Part shown: positions 1 to 9,190 of the stretch, piece by piece | How positions within the stretch are numbered: the first letter of the stretch is position 1 | How the letters are laid out: each line of letters starts with the position of its first letter | Assembly (NCBI GenBank): GCA_964615905.1 | Contig: CAZTUB010000017.1 | Span: forward strand, 1-64,000 | DNA length: 64,000 nt | Origin: DATLMR01 sp964615905 | Lineage (GTDB): Bacteria; Acidobacteriota; Blastocatellia; UBA7656 | Reading direction: 5' to 3' | The notes under the pieces: model-generated | Database searches by the model: none | Seen by the model: the letters and a program-made list of their open reading frames with translations, nothing else | Told to the model about the DNA's origin: nothing | Position numbers and translations under genes: made by a program

Positions 1-1219
1 GCTGCGCATAAAAGAACGTGACATAGGTCGTGCCGCCCGTCGATCTGAAAAGCAGCCGGTTCAGATTCGATACTAACGAAACCAGCGAGCCTGTGGCTTC
101 GGGCAGGCCGTCCTGAATCATCGCCTGGCTGCGAAGCGACGCCTGAACGCTCGACATCAAGAGCGCCGCCGATATCCCCTTACCTGCAACGTCGGCAACG
201 GCGATGCCGATTCGCCCGTGGTCAAGGCTCAGGAAATCATAGTAGTCGCCACCGACCCCGCGCGCGGGTTGGCAGAAGCCCGACATCTCTGCGCCTGTCG
301 AGACTGGTGGGTGAGTGGGAAAGAGCCGCTGCTGGACTTGAGTGGCCAGAACAAGCTCGCGCCGCAATCGCTCCTCGGCAACCATGCGCTCGGCAAGCCT
401 TGAGTTTTCGATCACAAAGGCCATCTCGCCCGCAACCGACACGAGCATGTCTTTATCCGCCTGCGAGTATTTATGCGGCGCGCGCCTCGGCCCAAGCGAG
501 AGTATGCCGATCAGCTGATCCTTGATCCTGATCTGTATCATCAGGTAGGCCTTGACGCGCAGGAGCAACTCGCGCTCGCGCAGCCGCGAATCGCGCAGAG
601 CGGCGGGCGCAAGGCTCAGCGCCTGGCCCCATATTTCCAACTCTTCCGGCTCGACGATCAGCGGTGAGGCCAGATGTCTAAGCCGTCTCACCACAAAAAA
701 GTTGCGCGACAAAGCCAGCGGCTCAGTCTCGGCCGGGCCCGGCGCGGGTTCAGGCCACGAGGCTCGACAGAAAAAATCGCCCGTCGCCTCATCGCGGACA
801 AAGACCGAGACGTTTGAGGATTGCAGGGCGGCGGCGATCTTGAAGACTATCGAGCTATAAAGCTCATCAATGTTGGTTGCCGCGCGGGCCTCCTGGCCGA
901 GATCGAACAGGATGCGCCGCTCGTCGTAAGGTGGGGGGGCGAAGCGGCGCTCGATGACTGATCGCAACCTGCGCGCCAATGCGATGTGCAGCAGGACAAA
1001 GATTGCCGCCGCCAAAACCAGCGTGGCAAGCAGAGGGTTTTCTTTGACCCATTCGGCAAACTCCCCGCGTCGATAAAGGAGCGCGGCCAGCGCGATTGCA
1101 AAAGCCAGGCACTCAAGGATCATCAACGCGCGCCCGACCAGCAGGTCGCGCCTCAATTTCCTGAGCCTCCGCGCAAACGCGCGGGCTTTTGGAACTCGTA
1201 TCAGCGGAAAGACTCTCAT
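1..1219 (-). CDS. GAF-domain SpoIIE/RsbU-type PP2C phosphatase, 3' end cut by window edge
   Basis: I translated the minus strand from an ATG at 1219; the frame stays open to the window edge, so the C-terminus is missing. The N-terminus is basic and is followed by two likely membrane helices (about residues 26-50 and 62-80). A GAF-like sensor region follows (about 95-250, with phrases such as SSNVSVFVRDEATG and DKDMLVSVAGEMAFVIENSR). The start of a SpoIIE phosphatase domain comes last, with GVGGDYYDF near residue 319 and then VADVAGKGISAALLMS, the metal-binding core of PP2C-type serine phosphatases. Proteins of this build dephosphorylate anti-anti-sigma or similar STAS partners in response to a sensed signal. 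The start lies 31 bp after the stop of the upstream ADOP permease on the same strand, so the two may be co-transcribed. The phosphatase family is clear; partner and signal are unknown. Confidence 0.85.
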   Translation of the reverse strand, partial: MRVFPLIRVPKARAFARRLRKLRRDLLVGRALMILECLAFAIALAALLYRRGEFAEWVKENPLLATLVLAAAIFVLLHIALARRLRSVIERRFAPPPYDERRILFDLGQEARAATNIDELYSSIVFKIAAALQSSNVSVFVRDEATGDFFCRASWPEPAPGPAETEPLALSRNFFVVRRLRHLASPLIVEPEELEIWGQALSLAPAALRDSRLRERELLLRVKAYLMIQIRIKDQLIGILSLGPRRAPHKYSQADKDMLVSVAGEMAFVIENSRLAERMVAEERLRRELVLATQVQQRLFPTHPPVSTGAEMSGFCQPARGVGGDYYDFLSLDHGRIGIAVADVAGKGISAALLMSSVQASLRSQAMIQDGLPEATGSLVSLVSNLNRLLFRSTGGTTYVTFFYAQ

Positions 1220-1250
1220 ATCCCCGTCCTGCTAGTGACTTTGTTGCCGC

Positions 1251-3659
1251 CTACTCATATCTGAGCGCAACCATCGGGTCTACTCTGGTCGCTCGCCGAG
1301 CGGGGATAAAGCACGCCAGGACTGCTACGACTATCAACAATAACGACACCGCCGCGAACGTCAGCGGGTCGGTCGCGGTCACTCCGAACAGCAGGCTTGC
1401 CATCAGGTGTGTGAGCGCGAAAGAGGCCGCGAGCCCTACGCCTACGCCGATCAATGTAAGCATAAGCCCCTGCCCTACGATCAGCTTGAGCACGTCCATC
1501 TGCTGCGCGCCTAACGCCATGCGCAGCCCGATCTCACGCGTGTTCTGAGTCACCGTGTACGACATCACGCTATAGATGCCTATAACTGCCAGCAGCAGCG
1601 CCACCCCCGCAAAGATGCTGAGCAGCATCGTATTCAGCCGCTGGTAAGAGAACGAGTCGGCGATGACCTGCTCCATCGTCTTTACGTTATAGACGGGCTG
1701 CGCGGGGTCCACGCCGAGCACCTCACTGCGAATGGCATTTGTGAGAAGCGTCGGGTCGGACGTGGCCCGAACAACAAGCGTCATGTCTCGCATCCAGTCT
1801 GCGCTCAGCCCCTGAGCGTAGGGCAGGTATAGCTCAGGCCTGGCCGCGCCGGTCAGACCCGATTGCTTAACGTCGCCGACCATACCGATAACAGTCCAGC
1901 TCGTTCCGCTTACGCGAATGCGCTTGCCAATCGGGTCTTCCCCTTCCATAAACTGGCGAGCAAGGGCCTGGTTGATGACGAGCACGGGCTCAGTATTAGC
2001 CTGATCCTGAGCGGTATAAAATCGCCCGGCCACCAGCGGGATTCTGAACGTGGTGAAATAATCAGGGCTCGTTACCCTGAACTCTGCAAGCGGCGCTTGC
2101 CCCGGAGGGTATGGCCCCTGCCCTTCGATATTGATACTGCCGTTAGTGCCGTATTGCTGCACGGGCAACAGCGTAATTACGCCCGCCGAGACGACCCCCG
2201 GCAAACCCGACACCCTCGGCAAGAGCTGGTCGTAGAAGCCGGATACCGCCTGCTGCGTGTTGTACTTGGAGGAAGGCAGTGTGAGTCTCATGGTCAGAGT
2301 GTTTTCCGGTCGCAGCCCCGAATCTACGCGTTGCAGTTGCAGAAAGCTTTTGATCAACAGGCCCGCGCCGACCAGCAGGACAAGCGCCGAAGCCGTCTGG
2401 CCCACGACAAGCAGGCTGCGGACGATATTTCTGTGCGGGCTATCACCCGACCTGCCGCCTTCTTTTAGAGACTCCTGCAAATTTGTCTTAGATACTTGAA
2501 CCGCAGGGGCAAGCCCGGCGAGTATGCCCGTGAGCACAGAGATTGTCAGCGTAAAAATTATGACCCTCGAATCGAGGCTCACCTCCTGCGAGCGCGGCAG
2601 GTAGCCTGTGGCCAGCGCCACAAGGCCGTCGGTCCCCCAGCGGCCCAGGAGCAGGCCAAGAGCGCCGCCTGTGACCGAAAGCAGCACGCTTTCCGTCAGC
2701 AGTTGCCGAATCAAACGGCCGCGCCCCGCTCCGAGCGCGGTGCGTATGGCTATCTCTTTGCGACGGCCCGTCGCGCGCGCAAGTAGCAGGTTCGCTACGT
2801 TCGTGCAGGCGATCAACAGCACAAAGCCGACAGCGCCGAGCAGCATCAAAAGCGACTGGCGCATGTAGCCGACCACCTCTTCTTGAAGGTCTACGAGCAG
2901 GACGCTCCGCCCGCTCTGGTTGTCCGGGTACTGCTGTTCAAGGCGGCCCGCAATCGTGACCATCTGCTCTTGCGCCTGGGCAAAGGTCACACCAGGCTTG
3001 AGCCGCGCGATGGCAAAGTATGAGTGGCTCCCTCGATTGGCTTGCTCCTCGGGCGTGAAGACGAGCGGGACCCAGAGATCGGTCAATTGACTTGGGAACC
3101 TGAAGCTTGACGGCATCACCCCAATGACGGTGAAGTTCTCGCCTCCGAGCGTTATCTCCTTGCCGATTATACCGGGGTCAGATCCGAAATTCCGTTGCCA
3201 CAGGCGGGTGCTTATCACCACCAGCCGCGTGCTGCCCGCCTGCGTCTCTCCCTCTTGAAAGAGACGGCCCAGCGCGGGCTGAACCCCCATCACGTCAAAG
3301 AAGTCCGGGGTGACGGTTACACCGGGAATGCGCTCGGGGTGCTCGCGCCCCTGAAGGCTGTAGTTGCCAAAGGTGTAAGCGGCGATATGCTCAAATACGT
3401 CGTTCTGCTCGCGCCAGTCTTTCAAGTTGGCGACAGACACCGTCCCCTGCCCCTTCGGATGAAAAGTCTCCCAGATCTTTACGATCTTTTCGGGCTCTTT
3501 GAAGGGTAATGGGCGGAGCAGGACCGAATTGACGACGCTGAAGATCGCGGTGTTTGCCCCGATGCCGATTGCAAGAGTCAGTATCGCGATCAAGGTAAAA
3601 CCCGGATGCTTGAGCAACATCCTTGTGCCATAACGCAAGTCCTGTAAGAGTGCCCCCAT
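1251..3659 (-). CDS. MacB-like ABC permease, ADOP family (short form)
   Basis: The 802-residue protein has the duplicated MacB/FtsX permease layout. It has a first membrane helix at about residues 20-45 ending in the family phrase SVVNSVLLRPLPF, and a periplasmic MacB-type core (about 45-270). Three helices follow around GFVLLIACTNVANLLLARA, then a second periplasmic core (about 430-680) and a C-terminal helix bundle ending in FIPARRATRVDPMVALRYE. No ATPase is adjacent, as expected for acidobacterial duplicated orphan permeases. Unlike the ADOP at 5462-8104 it lacks the roughly 65-residue N-terminal prefix region. The start is supported by GGAGG seven bases before the ATG. Substrate unknown; MacB relatives act in mechanotransmission or efflux at the inner membrane. 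Confidence 0.9.
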   Translation of the reverse strand: MGALLQDLRYGTRMLLKHPGFTLIAILTLAIGIGANTAIFSVVNSVLLRPLPFKEPEKIVKIWETFHPKGQGTVSVANLKDWREQNDVFEHIAAYTFGNYSLQGREHPERIPGVTVTPDFFDVMGVQPALGRLFQEGETQAGSTRLVVISTRLWQRNFGSDPGIIGKEITLGGENFTVIGVMPSSFRFPSQLTDLWVPLVFTPEEQANRGSHSYFAIARLKPGVTFAQAQEQMVTIAGRLEQQYPDNQSGRSVLLVDLQEEVVGYMRQSLLMLLGAVGFVLLIACTNVANLLLARATGRRKEIAIRTALGAGRGRLIRQLLTESVLLSVTGGALGLLLGRWGTDGLVALATGYLPRSQEVSLDSRVIIFTLTISVLTGILAGLAPAVQVSKTNLQESLKEGGRSGDSPHRNIVRSLLVVGQTASALVLLVGAGLLIKSFLQLQRVDSGLRPENTLTMRLTLPSSKYNTQQAVSGFYDQLLPRVSGLPGVVSAGVITLLPVQQYGTNGSINIEGQGPYPPGQAPLAEFRVTSPDYFTTFRIPLVAGRFYTAQDQANTEPVLVINQALARQFMEGEDPIGKRIRVSGTSWTVIGMVGDVKQSGLTGAARPELYLPYAQGLSADWMRDMTLVVRATSDPTLLTNAIRSEVLGVDPAQPVYNVKTMEQVIADSFSYQRLNTMLLSIFAGVALLLAVIGIYSVMSYTVTQNTREIGLRMALGAQQMDVLKLIVGQGLMLTLIGVGVGLAASFALTHLMASLLFGVTATDPLTFAAVSLLLIVVAVLACFIPARRATRVDPMVALRYE

Positions 3660-3854
3660 ACTCGCCTCCAGATATTAATTAACGCTGCCGGTCTCAAAGC
3701 AATACGCTTAACCATACCTGTTCGAATGCAAGCTTATAGACGCGCTCGATCACCGGTCTGTTAACAGTAACCGGCGCTGTCCTCATACCACTACTTCTCG
3801 AATGCGGCTCGATTCGTTCCAGGAAGTTGTCTGTTCAAACAGCGGAAATCCGTA

Positions 3855-3899
3855 GCAGTCGCGAGGCGTAGAAGTGTGCGTTCACCGCCTCGCGACTGC
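3855..3899. terminator. Perfect 14-bp inverted repeat, possible terminator
   Basis: GCAGTCGCGAGGCG at 3855-3868 is repeated as an exact reverse complement at 3886-3899 around a 17-nt loop. It lies just downstream of the stop of the minus-strand gene 3944-5314 and upstream of the ADOP gene, in an otherwise featureless 284-bp gap. No T-run follows on either strand, so it may be a processing or pausing hairpin instead of a classical intrinsic terminator. Confidence 0.5.
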
Positions 3900-3943
3900 G
3901 GCAGAAAAGTCTAGCCGGACCGGAGTCGTGGTGTTAGTGATAT

Positions 3944-5314
3944 CTAGTTGACGGAAGTTTCATATTGGCCGACGATTTCGCCCGCCTCGTTGATGGCTCT
4001 TATGCGGTAGGCTCCCGGCGGCAGGACCAGCGCGGGCGCGCCCTTCGCGCTTGAGATTACGACCTGATCGACCGGCAGGGCGTCCGCGCCCTCTTTGGCG
4101 GCGAAAGCCTGCACAAGGATGACCGGCGAAGCGGTTGAAAGAATTTGCTTTGCGCCCTTGAGCTTCTTCAAATCGATCTCTTCAGCTTTTCGCAACCCTC
4201 CCATGCGAAGCCAGACCGGGCGACCTTTCTCGAATCGCGTTCTCGGATGGAAAAGTTGAAGGTCGAACCCGTACCCCTTCCAGAACTCGCCTTTGGCGGA
4301 TTGAAAGACGACTGGCTCATTGATCTGACGCTTGCCCATAACATAGCGGTAAAGCCGGCGCTCGGCCTGAGGGCTGCTGCGCTCGCTCATAAACATCTGA
4401 TCTATCGTGAACGGGTCGATGCCTGTGATCTGTTTGAAATGTGCGGCCATCATCGACACCTTCTCTCCCTTTATCTCCTGGTTGTGTCCTCGGCCGACAT
4501 GCACAAGGACTTTGGCATCGGGGTTATCGCGAAAGATGCGGTCGTAAAGATTCTGCGCTTGCCCGCGCTCGCGCTCATCCTGACACGAAGACGGGTTATC
4601 GGGCTTCGGCGTGCACCTGGTCGCCCATTTGTGCTCGTATGCTACGGCCTTGTAGCCAAGCCTTATCGCAGTGCGGATCATATCGCCATAAACAGGGTCA
4701 GCGGTGTAGAACCCTGTCTTGTGGGTGGGGTAGCCGCGCTCGTTCAAATCCTTGTCGGTTTCCATCAAAGTTTCGGCGGCGAGATAGCGGAAGCCTTTTG
4801 CGTAGAGCAGCGGAAGCAGGCGCGTGGTGAAAGCCCTGTGCATGGGATCGTCGTGTTCTTCGTTTATCATGATGACGTTGTGCTTGTCGGCCATAGCCGC
4901 GATTGCCTCTACAGCGCTTCTGGCTTGATAGCTGTCGAGCGGCGAGCTTTCAAGCGGCTTTTCCGCTTTTATATCCTCATGGAGAATCTGGTCGTAGTAC
5001 GCGTGGGCTTCCTGATAATTGCCTACGTATGAGTGTAGGTACGACATCATATACCGAAAGATGAACCGCTGCTCTTCCGATGCCGACGCCGCATACCGCG
5101 CTTCATTACGCTTTAGCTCGACAAGCGGCGTCAGGTAGTTGTTCTCCTTCACCCCCGTATACATAACCATGTACGGGTCGGGAAGGCTGTCGGCTTTCGC
5201 GGGGCTATCCTTTTTAGCGGGACTGTCTGCCTTAGGTTCCTGTTGCGCAACCGCAGGCGGCTTTGCGTTGATTAGCAACAAGGCGACAAAAAAGAGCGAC
5301 AAGAGAATATTCAT
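3944..5314 (-). CDS. Exported ChaN/Tiki/EreA-like superfamily protein
   Basis: This 456-residue protein starts with a clear Sec signal (hydrophobic residues 2-16, AVAQQ cleavage region near 21-25), followed by a Lys/Ser/Pro-rich linker. The core carries two motifs typical of the ChaN/TraB/Tiki/EreA fold: an E-x-x-H-like phrase MINEEHDDPMHR (about 149-160) and VLVHVGRGHNQE (about 269-280). Members are haem-binding lipoproteins, metalloproteases or erythromycin esterases, so the exact activity cannot be assigned. The last 100 residues look like a separate beta domain. It sits between two ADOP permease genes on the same strand. Superfamily assignment is from motif reading only; the function is unknown. 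Confidence 0.7.
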   Translation of the reverse strand: MNILLSLFFVALLLINAKPPAVAQQEPKADSPAKKDSPAKADSLPDPYMVMYTGVKENNYLTPLVELKRNEARYAASASEEQRFIFRYMMSYLHSYVGNYQEAHAYYDQILHEDIKAEKPLESSPLDSYQARSAVEAIAAMADKHNVIMINEEHDDPMHRAFTTRLLPLLYAKGFRYLAAETLMETDKDLNERGYPTHKTGFYTADPVYGDMIRTAIRLGYKAVAYEHKWATRCTPKPDNPSSCQDERERGQAQNLYDRIFRDNPDAKVLVHVGRGHNQEIKGEKVSMMAAHFKQITGIDPFTIDQMFMSERSSPQAERRLYRYVMGKRQINEPVVFQSAKGEFWKGYGFDLQLFHPRTRFEKGRPVWLRMGGLRKAEEIDLKKLKGAKQILSTASPVILVQAFAAKEGADALPVDQVVISSAKGAPALVLPPGAYRIRAINEAGEIVGQYETSVN

Positions 5315-5461
5315 CGTAACACCCCATTCAAAAATTAGATAAAGTTAGCCGGGACGTTTCAGCTTCCGGCGGCGGCGCTCAAGAGGGCCGGTCACCGGGA
5401 CACACCTCTAGCGATCAGCCACACATCACTCAAGCCAGGCGCGTGCGGACGCGGTCAGAAT

Positions 5462-8104
5462 TTATTCATAGCGTAGAGCTATTATGGGATTAACACCGAC
5501 AGCCTTGCGCGCAGGTATCGCGCTTGCGAACAGGGCCACCCCGACCAGCACAAACGAGATCGCTAGAAAAATAATCGGGTCGGTCGCGCTCACTCCATAC
5601 AGCAACCCTTCGATCACTCGCGTAAGCGCGAATGCGCCTATGATACCGAGCGCCACGCCTAAAAAGACAAGGAGCATCGCCTGGCGGATAACCAGATTTA
5701 TCACGTCAAAGGTCCTGGCTCCGAGCGCCATCCTTATCCCTATTTCGTGCGTGCGCTGACTGACCGCATAAGAGAGCATGCCGTAGACTCCTACCGCCGC
5801 GAGCGCGAGCGCGACGGCTGCGAATGTCGTAAGCAATATTAGAGTAAAACGTCTCTGAGCCACGGAAGCCGACAGCCGATCCTCCATAGTCCTGACTTCG
5901 TAAATCGGCAGTTCTTTGTCGAGCGATTGCACCTCGCCGCGCACCGCGCCGACAAGGGCCAGCGGGTTGGAGCCTGTGCGAATGGCGACCGTCGTCAATT
6001 CATAAAAGGACTGGGTCGCGGGGAAATATCCTTCCATGATTGTGTCCGATTCCAGCCCGTACCGCTTGGTATCGCCTACTACTCCGACGATCTCTCGCGG
6101 GCTCTTCTCATAGCGCAGGGTCAGCCGCTTGCCAATGGGGCTTTCACCCGGCCAGTATCGTTCAGCCATCTTCTTGCTTATGAGAGCTACCTTCGGCCCC
6201 GTAGACTTATCCTGATCGTCAAAATGTCGCCCCTCTAACAGCGGCACGCCAATCGTTTGCAGATAGCCGGGGCTGATGACGGAAGTGGCGAGAATCGAGC
6301 CTATTCCGGGCGGCGGGGGCGGCATCCCTTCAATCGTATACGGAGGGGCAAAGATCGTGCTTCGGCTGAGCGGCAAATTATCGACCGCGCCTACGGACTG
6401 CACGTCGGGCAAGGTCTTGAGCCTTTCTATCAGCCGTTCAAAGAAGACATACTTTTCCTGCGAGGTCTTATACTTGGAAGTGGGCAGAGCAACGGTGGCC
6501 GTCAAGACGTTCTCCGGGTTGAAACCGGGTTCAACCTCCATAAGACGCGCGAAGCTCTTAATCAAAAGACCCGCGCCCGCCAGCAGCACAATGGCCAGCG
6601 CGACTTCGGCGACCACAAGCAGGTTGCCGACCTTGCGGCGGCCGGGGCCAGTGCTGGTTTTCGGGCTCGCTTCTTTTAGCGATTCGTTCAAGTTTACGTT
6701 TGAAGCTTTCAGCGCAGGCACAAGCCCGAAGAGCACGCCCGTAACCAGCGAGATAAGGACCGTGAATCCCAGCACGCGAGCATCGATACCAATATCGTTT
6801 ATTCGCGGCAGGTCTTCGGGGCTGAGAGCGACGAGAATATCTATGCCCCATAAGGCCAGCAGAACACCGAGGCAGCCGCCGACTATCGATAGTAAAAGGC
6901 TTTCGACAAGTAGCTGTCGGATCAACCGCATTCGCCCCGCGCCGAGCGCGGCCCGTATGGCCAGCTCTTTTTGCCGCGCAGTGGCGCGCGCAAGCAACAG
7001 GTTGCCGACATTCGCACAAGCTATGAGCAGAACAAAGGCCACCGCTCCAAAAAGTATGACGATGACAAGCCGCACCCTCTTAACCATGTGTTCGAGCAAA
7101 GGAGTGATCTGTATCTCCATTTCGGATTTGTCGAGGCCCTCTGGAATATCCTGGTGGATGCGCTCCGAAAAAGCCTTCGCTTCAACGCGCGCCTCCTCGA
7201 TGGTTAATCCGGGTTTTAGCCGCCCGATCACTTCAGGCATGATGGCGTGGCCGAGAATGCGGTCCGACCCAAACGCTATGGGTATCCACAGCTCGATATT
7301 GCCGGGATAATCAAAACCGGGAGGCGCGATGCCTATGACATCAAAGCTATTGCCGTTAAGCGAGATGGTCTTTCCGATCAGGTCCGCATCACCGCCAAAA
7401 GCCCGCTGCCACAGACCATAACCGAGCACCGCGACATGGTTTTTGCCGGGCGGCGCTTCGTCTGCATAAAAGGTGCGCCCCAGATGAGCCATCACGCCCA
7501 GGGTGTCGAAGAAGTTTGTGGTCACTTCTCTGGCAGCGACACGTTCGGGCTCGGCGTCTGTCGTGAGATTCACGCCGTTTTTATCAGCGTTGACGGCCGC
7601 GATCTGCTCGAACGAATTGAGCTGGTCTCGCCAGTCTAAGAAGGTGGCGTGAGTGCTGGGGGCTTTAAGATCGGATTGAAACGGCGCGCGATCCAGAGTC
7701 ACAAGCCTGTCGGGCTCTTCAAACGGCAATGGGCGCAGCAAGACAGAATCTACGACGCTGAAGATCGCGGTGTTTGCCCCTATGCCTATCGCAAGCGTAA
7801 CCACCGCAACCGCCGTGAAGACGCGGTTCTTCAAAAGCACGCGCACTCCGTAACGCAAGTCCTTGGCCATCTCCTCAAGAAAAGCAAAAAGCCAGATGTC
7901 TCTTGACTGTTCCTGCAAGATTGTCCTGTTGCCAAACCGTCTGAGCGCGTCATAGCGAGCTTCGTCGGGCGTCATCCCCCGGTCGATGTTTTCAGCGATC
8001 TTCATGTCTAAATGAAATCGCATCTCCTCTTCCAGCTCGCGGTCGAACCGGTCCCGCCGAAAAAGGAACAGGGCGCGTCTCAAGGCTTCAATAATTCTGT
8101 TCAT
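5462..8104 (-). CDS. MacB-like ABC permease, ADOP family (long form with prefix domain)
   Basis: At 880 residues this is the full-length ADOP form. The N-terminal prefix (about 1-70) contains the family phrases FDRELEEEMRFHLDMK and DEARYDALRRFGN, followed by a helix and VVDSVLLRPLPFEEPDR. Two MacB-type periplasmic cores alternate with FtsX-like helix bundles (GAVAFVLLIACANVGNLLLAR; C-terminal AIPARKAVGVNPIIALRYE). No cognate ATPase is present. The gene begins 20 bp after the padR stop, an arrangement common in Acidobacteriota, so the PadR protein very likely controls it. Its closest relative here is the 802-residue ADOP, but the two are diverged. Substrate unknown. Confidence 0.92.
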   Translation of the reverse strand: MNRIIEALRRALFLFRRDRFDRELEEEMRFHLDMKIAENIDRGMTPDEARYDALRRFGNRTILQEQSRDIWLFAFLEEMAKDLRYGVRVLLKNRVFTAVAVVTLAIGIGANTAIFSVVDSVLLRPLPFEEPDRLVTLDRAPFQSDLKAPSTHATFLDWRDQLNSFEQIAAVNADKNGVNLTTDAEPERVAAREVTTNFFDTLGVMAHLGRTFYADEAPPGKNHVAVLGYGLWQRAFGGDADLIGKTISLNGNSFDVIGIAPPGFDYPGNIELWIPIAFGSDRILGHAIMPEVIGRLKPGLTIEEARVEAKAFSERIHQDIPEGLDKSEMEIQITPLLEHMVKRVRLVIVILFGAVAFVLLIACANVGNLLLARATARQKELAIRAALGAGRMRLIRQLLVESLLLSIVGGCLGVLLALWGIDILVALSPEDLPRINDIGIDARVLGFTVLISLVTGVLFGLVPALKASNVNLNESLKEASPKTSTGPGRRKVGNLLVVAEVALAIVLLAGAGLLIKSFARLMEVEPGFNPENVLTATVALPTSKYKTSQEKYVFFERLIERLKTLPDVQSVGAVDNLPLSRSTIFAPPYTIEGMPPPPPGIGSILATSVISPGYLQTIGVPLLEGRHFDDQDKSTGPKVALISKKMAERYWPGESPIGKRLTLRYEKSPREIVGVVGDTKRYGLESDTIMEGYFPATQSFYELTTVAIRTGSNPLALVGAVRGEVQSLDKELPIYEVRTMEDRLSASVAQRRFTLILLTTFAAVALALAAVGVYGMLSYAVSQRTHEIGIRMALGARTFDVINLVIRQAMLLVFLGVALGIIGAFALTRVIEGLLYGVSATDPIIFLAISFVLVGVALFASAIPARKAVGVNPIIALRYE

Positions 8105-8124
8105 GATTACCCGTTGAGTCTCTG

Positions 8125-8472
8125 TCAGGCCGTCTGTAGTACGCGGCGGATCGCTGCCAGCATCCTGTCAAACTCCACGACCTCTTGCTGTAGCTGCCGC
8201 TTTCCGGCAGGCGTCAAACGATAATAGCGGGCGCGGCGGTTATTGGCCGAGTGCCCCCACTCGGAGTCTATCCACCCCTTTAGCTGCATGCGCTGGAGCG
8301 CCGGATAAAGCGACCCCTCTTCTACCTTCAATACATCTTCCGATATTGTCTGTATGTGCTGAGCGATGCCGTACCCGTGGACGACGCCGCCCCGCTCAAG
8401 CGTTTTGAGGATCAGCATATCGAGCGTTCCCGGCAAAAGCTCGCTCTTCTTTTTATCTTTATCTTTTCCCAT
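8125..8472 (-). CDS. PadR-family transcriptional repressor
   Basis: The 115-residue protein has the PadR winged-helix domain: LLPGTLDMLILKTLERGG, HGYGIAQHIQ, then VEEGSLYPALQRMQLKGWI and RRARYYRLTPAGKRQL, ending in a short helical tail. A longer reading from 8538 is possible, but I take the ATG at 8472. A strong GAGAGGG ribosome site precedes it, and the extra residues do not look like PadR. It leads a two-gene unit with the ADOP permease at 5462-8104 and probably represses it and itself; a 15-bp palindrome sits over its presumed transcription start. The effector is unknown. Confidence 0.93.
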   Translation of the reverse strand: MGKDKDKKKSELLPGTLDMLILKTLERGGVVHGYGIAQHIQTISEDVLKVEEGSLYPALQRMQLKGWIDSEWGHSANNRRARYYRLTPAGKRQLQQEVVEFDRMLAAIRRVLQTA

Positions 8473-8485
8473 TCGACCCTCTCTC

Positions 8486-8534
8486 CCTAGATGATCTAGG
8501 TGAACAGATTGCCCCAGTTTGTTCTGCCTGTCAA
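8486..8534 (-). promoter_or_regulatory. padR promoter with overlapping palindromic operator candidate
   Basis: On the minus strand a perfect TTGACA lies at 8529-8534. A 17-nt spacer leads to a weak -10, CAATCT (8506-8511). The expected transcription start falls at the edge of the perfect palindrome CCTAGATGATCTAGG (8486-8500), which ends just before the ribosome site of padR. A palindrome at this place is what an autorepressor would use. The -35 and palindrome are seen directly; the operator role is inference. Confidence 0.6.
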
Positions 8535-9190
8535 GCAAATTATTTAGGCGTAACTATAAAAAAAGGGCGGTTTCGGGCTACTTCTTTACCGATTCTTTTC
8601 GAGACGATAAACGCGGCCGCATTGTTTAGAAGACCGTTTGACCTCATTCCCCCTGACAATCTATGTATGCTGTCGGGCTACTGCGCAACTCCGTAGACGC
8701 GAGAACAAGGCGATTGGAGTGGCCCGCAGACGCGACCGAATAAAATATCAAACTGCTGTTTATACTTTTATGTAAATTTTCATACTTTTCTCTTGACTCG
8801 GTTTTATGCTCGTGATATTGATTACCCTGCTTTTTGGAATCATGGATTCAGCCGAAAGAAATAATCGACTCAGGTAGTGGGCTGAGCACACCCTCACCAG
8901 AAACTAAATCTAGTAAAAGGCCCGTTACAGGACCAGGGAGTAGTCTGTTCAGACTATCAAAATAATCGGTCAACGCCTCGCCGATTGCAATTTTTAGGCT
9001 TGTAAAATTTGGTTGGAAATACCGACACCATAGCAGTGCACAGTTTCCATCAAGCGGCTCTCTAATGACGCCATGATCTGCTCATAAGACTGGCCGTAGG
9101 ATTCATCACATCGGGGTAACGCAGAAGGTAATAGCAACACAGTGGAATATTTTTCACCAGCCTCCCCATTGAGGGATTAAAGGAGATTTT
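8535..9190. other. Intergenic region with AT-rich core and small palindrome
   Basis: About 650 bp separate padR from the multicopper oxidase gene and hold no convincing reading frame. The middle (about 8750-8820) is markedly AT-rich compared with the flanks. A perfect 7-2-7 inverted repeat, TAGTCTG-TT-CAGACTA, lies at 8941-8956. A strong AAAGGAG ribosome site ends the region before the oxidase ATG. If the promoter at 8793-8821 is used, the oxidase mRNA would have a leader of about 360 nt; I did not recognise a known riboswitch in it. Confidence 0.4.
8793..8821 (+). promoter_or_regulatory. Possible sigma70-type promoter for the multicopper oxidase operon
   Basis: TTGACT (8793-8798), a 17-nt spacer and TATTGA (8816-8821), the latter preceded by TG one base upstream as in an extended -10. 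It sits in the AT-rich part of the long gap and points toward the oxidase gene. The -10 is poor (3 of 6), so this is only a candidate. Confidence 0.3.

Noticed and set aside
6276..7310. 344-residue plus-strand frame inside the ADOP gene
   Set aside because: It is antisense to conserved ADOP coding sequence and shows Ser/Arg-rich shadow composition without any family signature or ribosome site.
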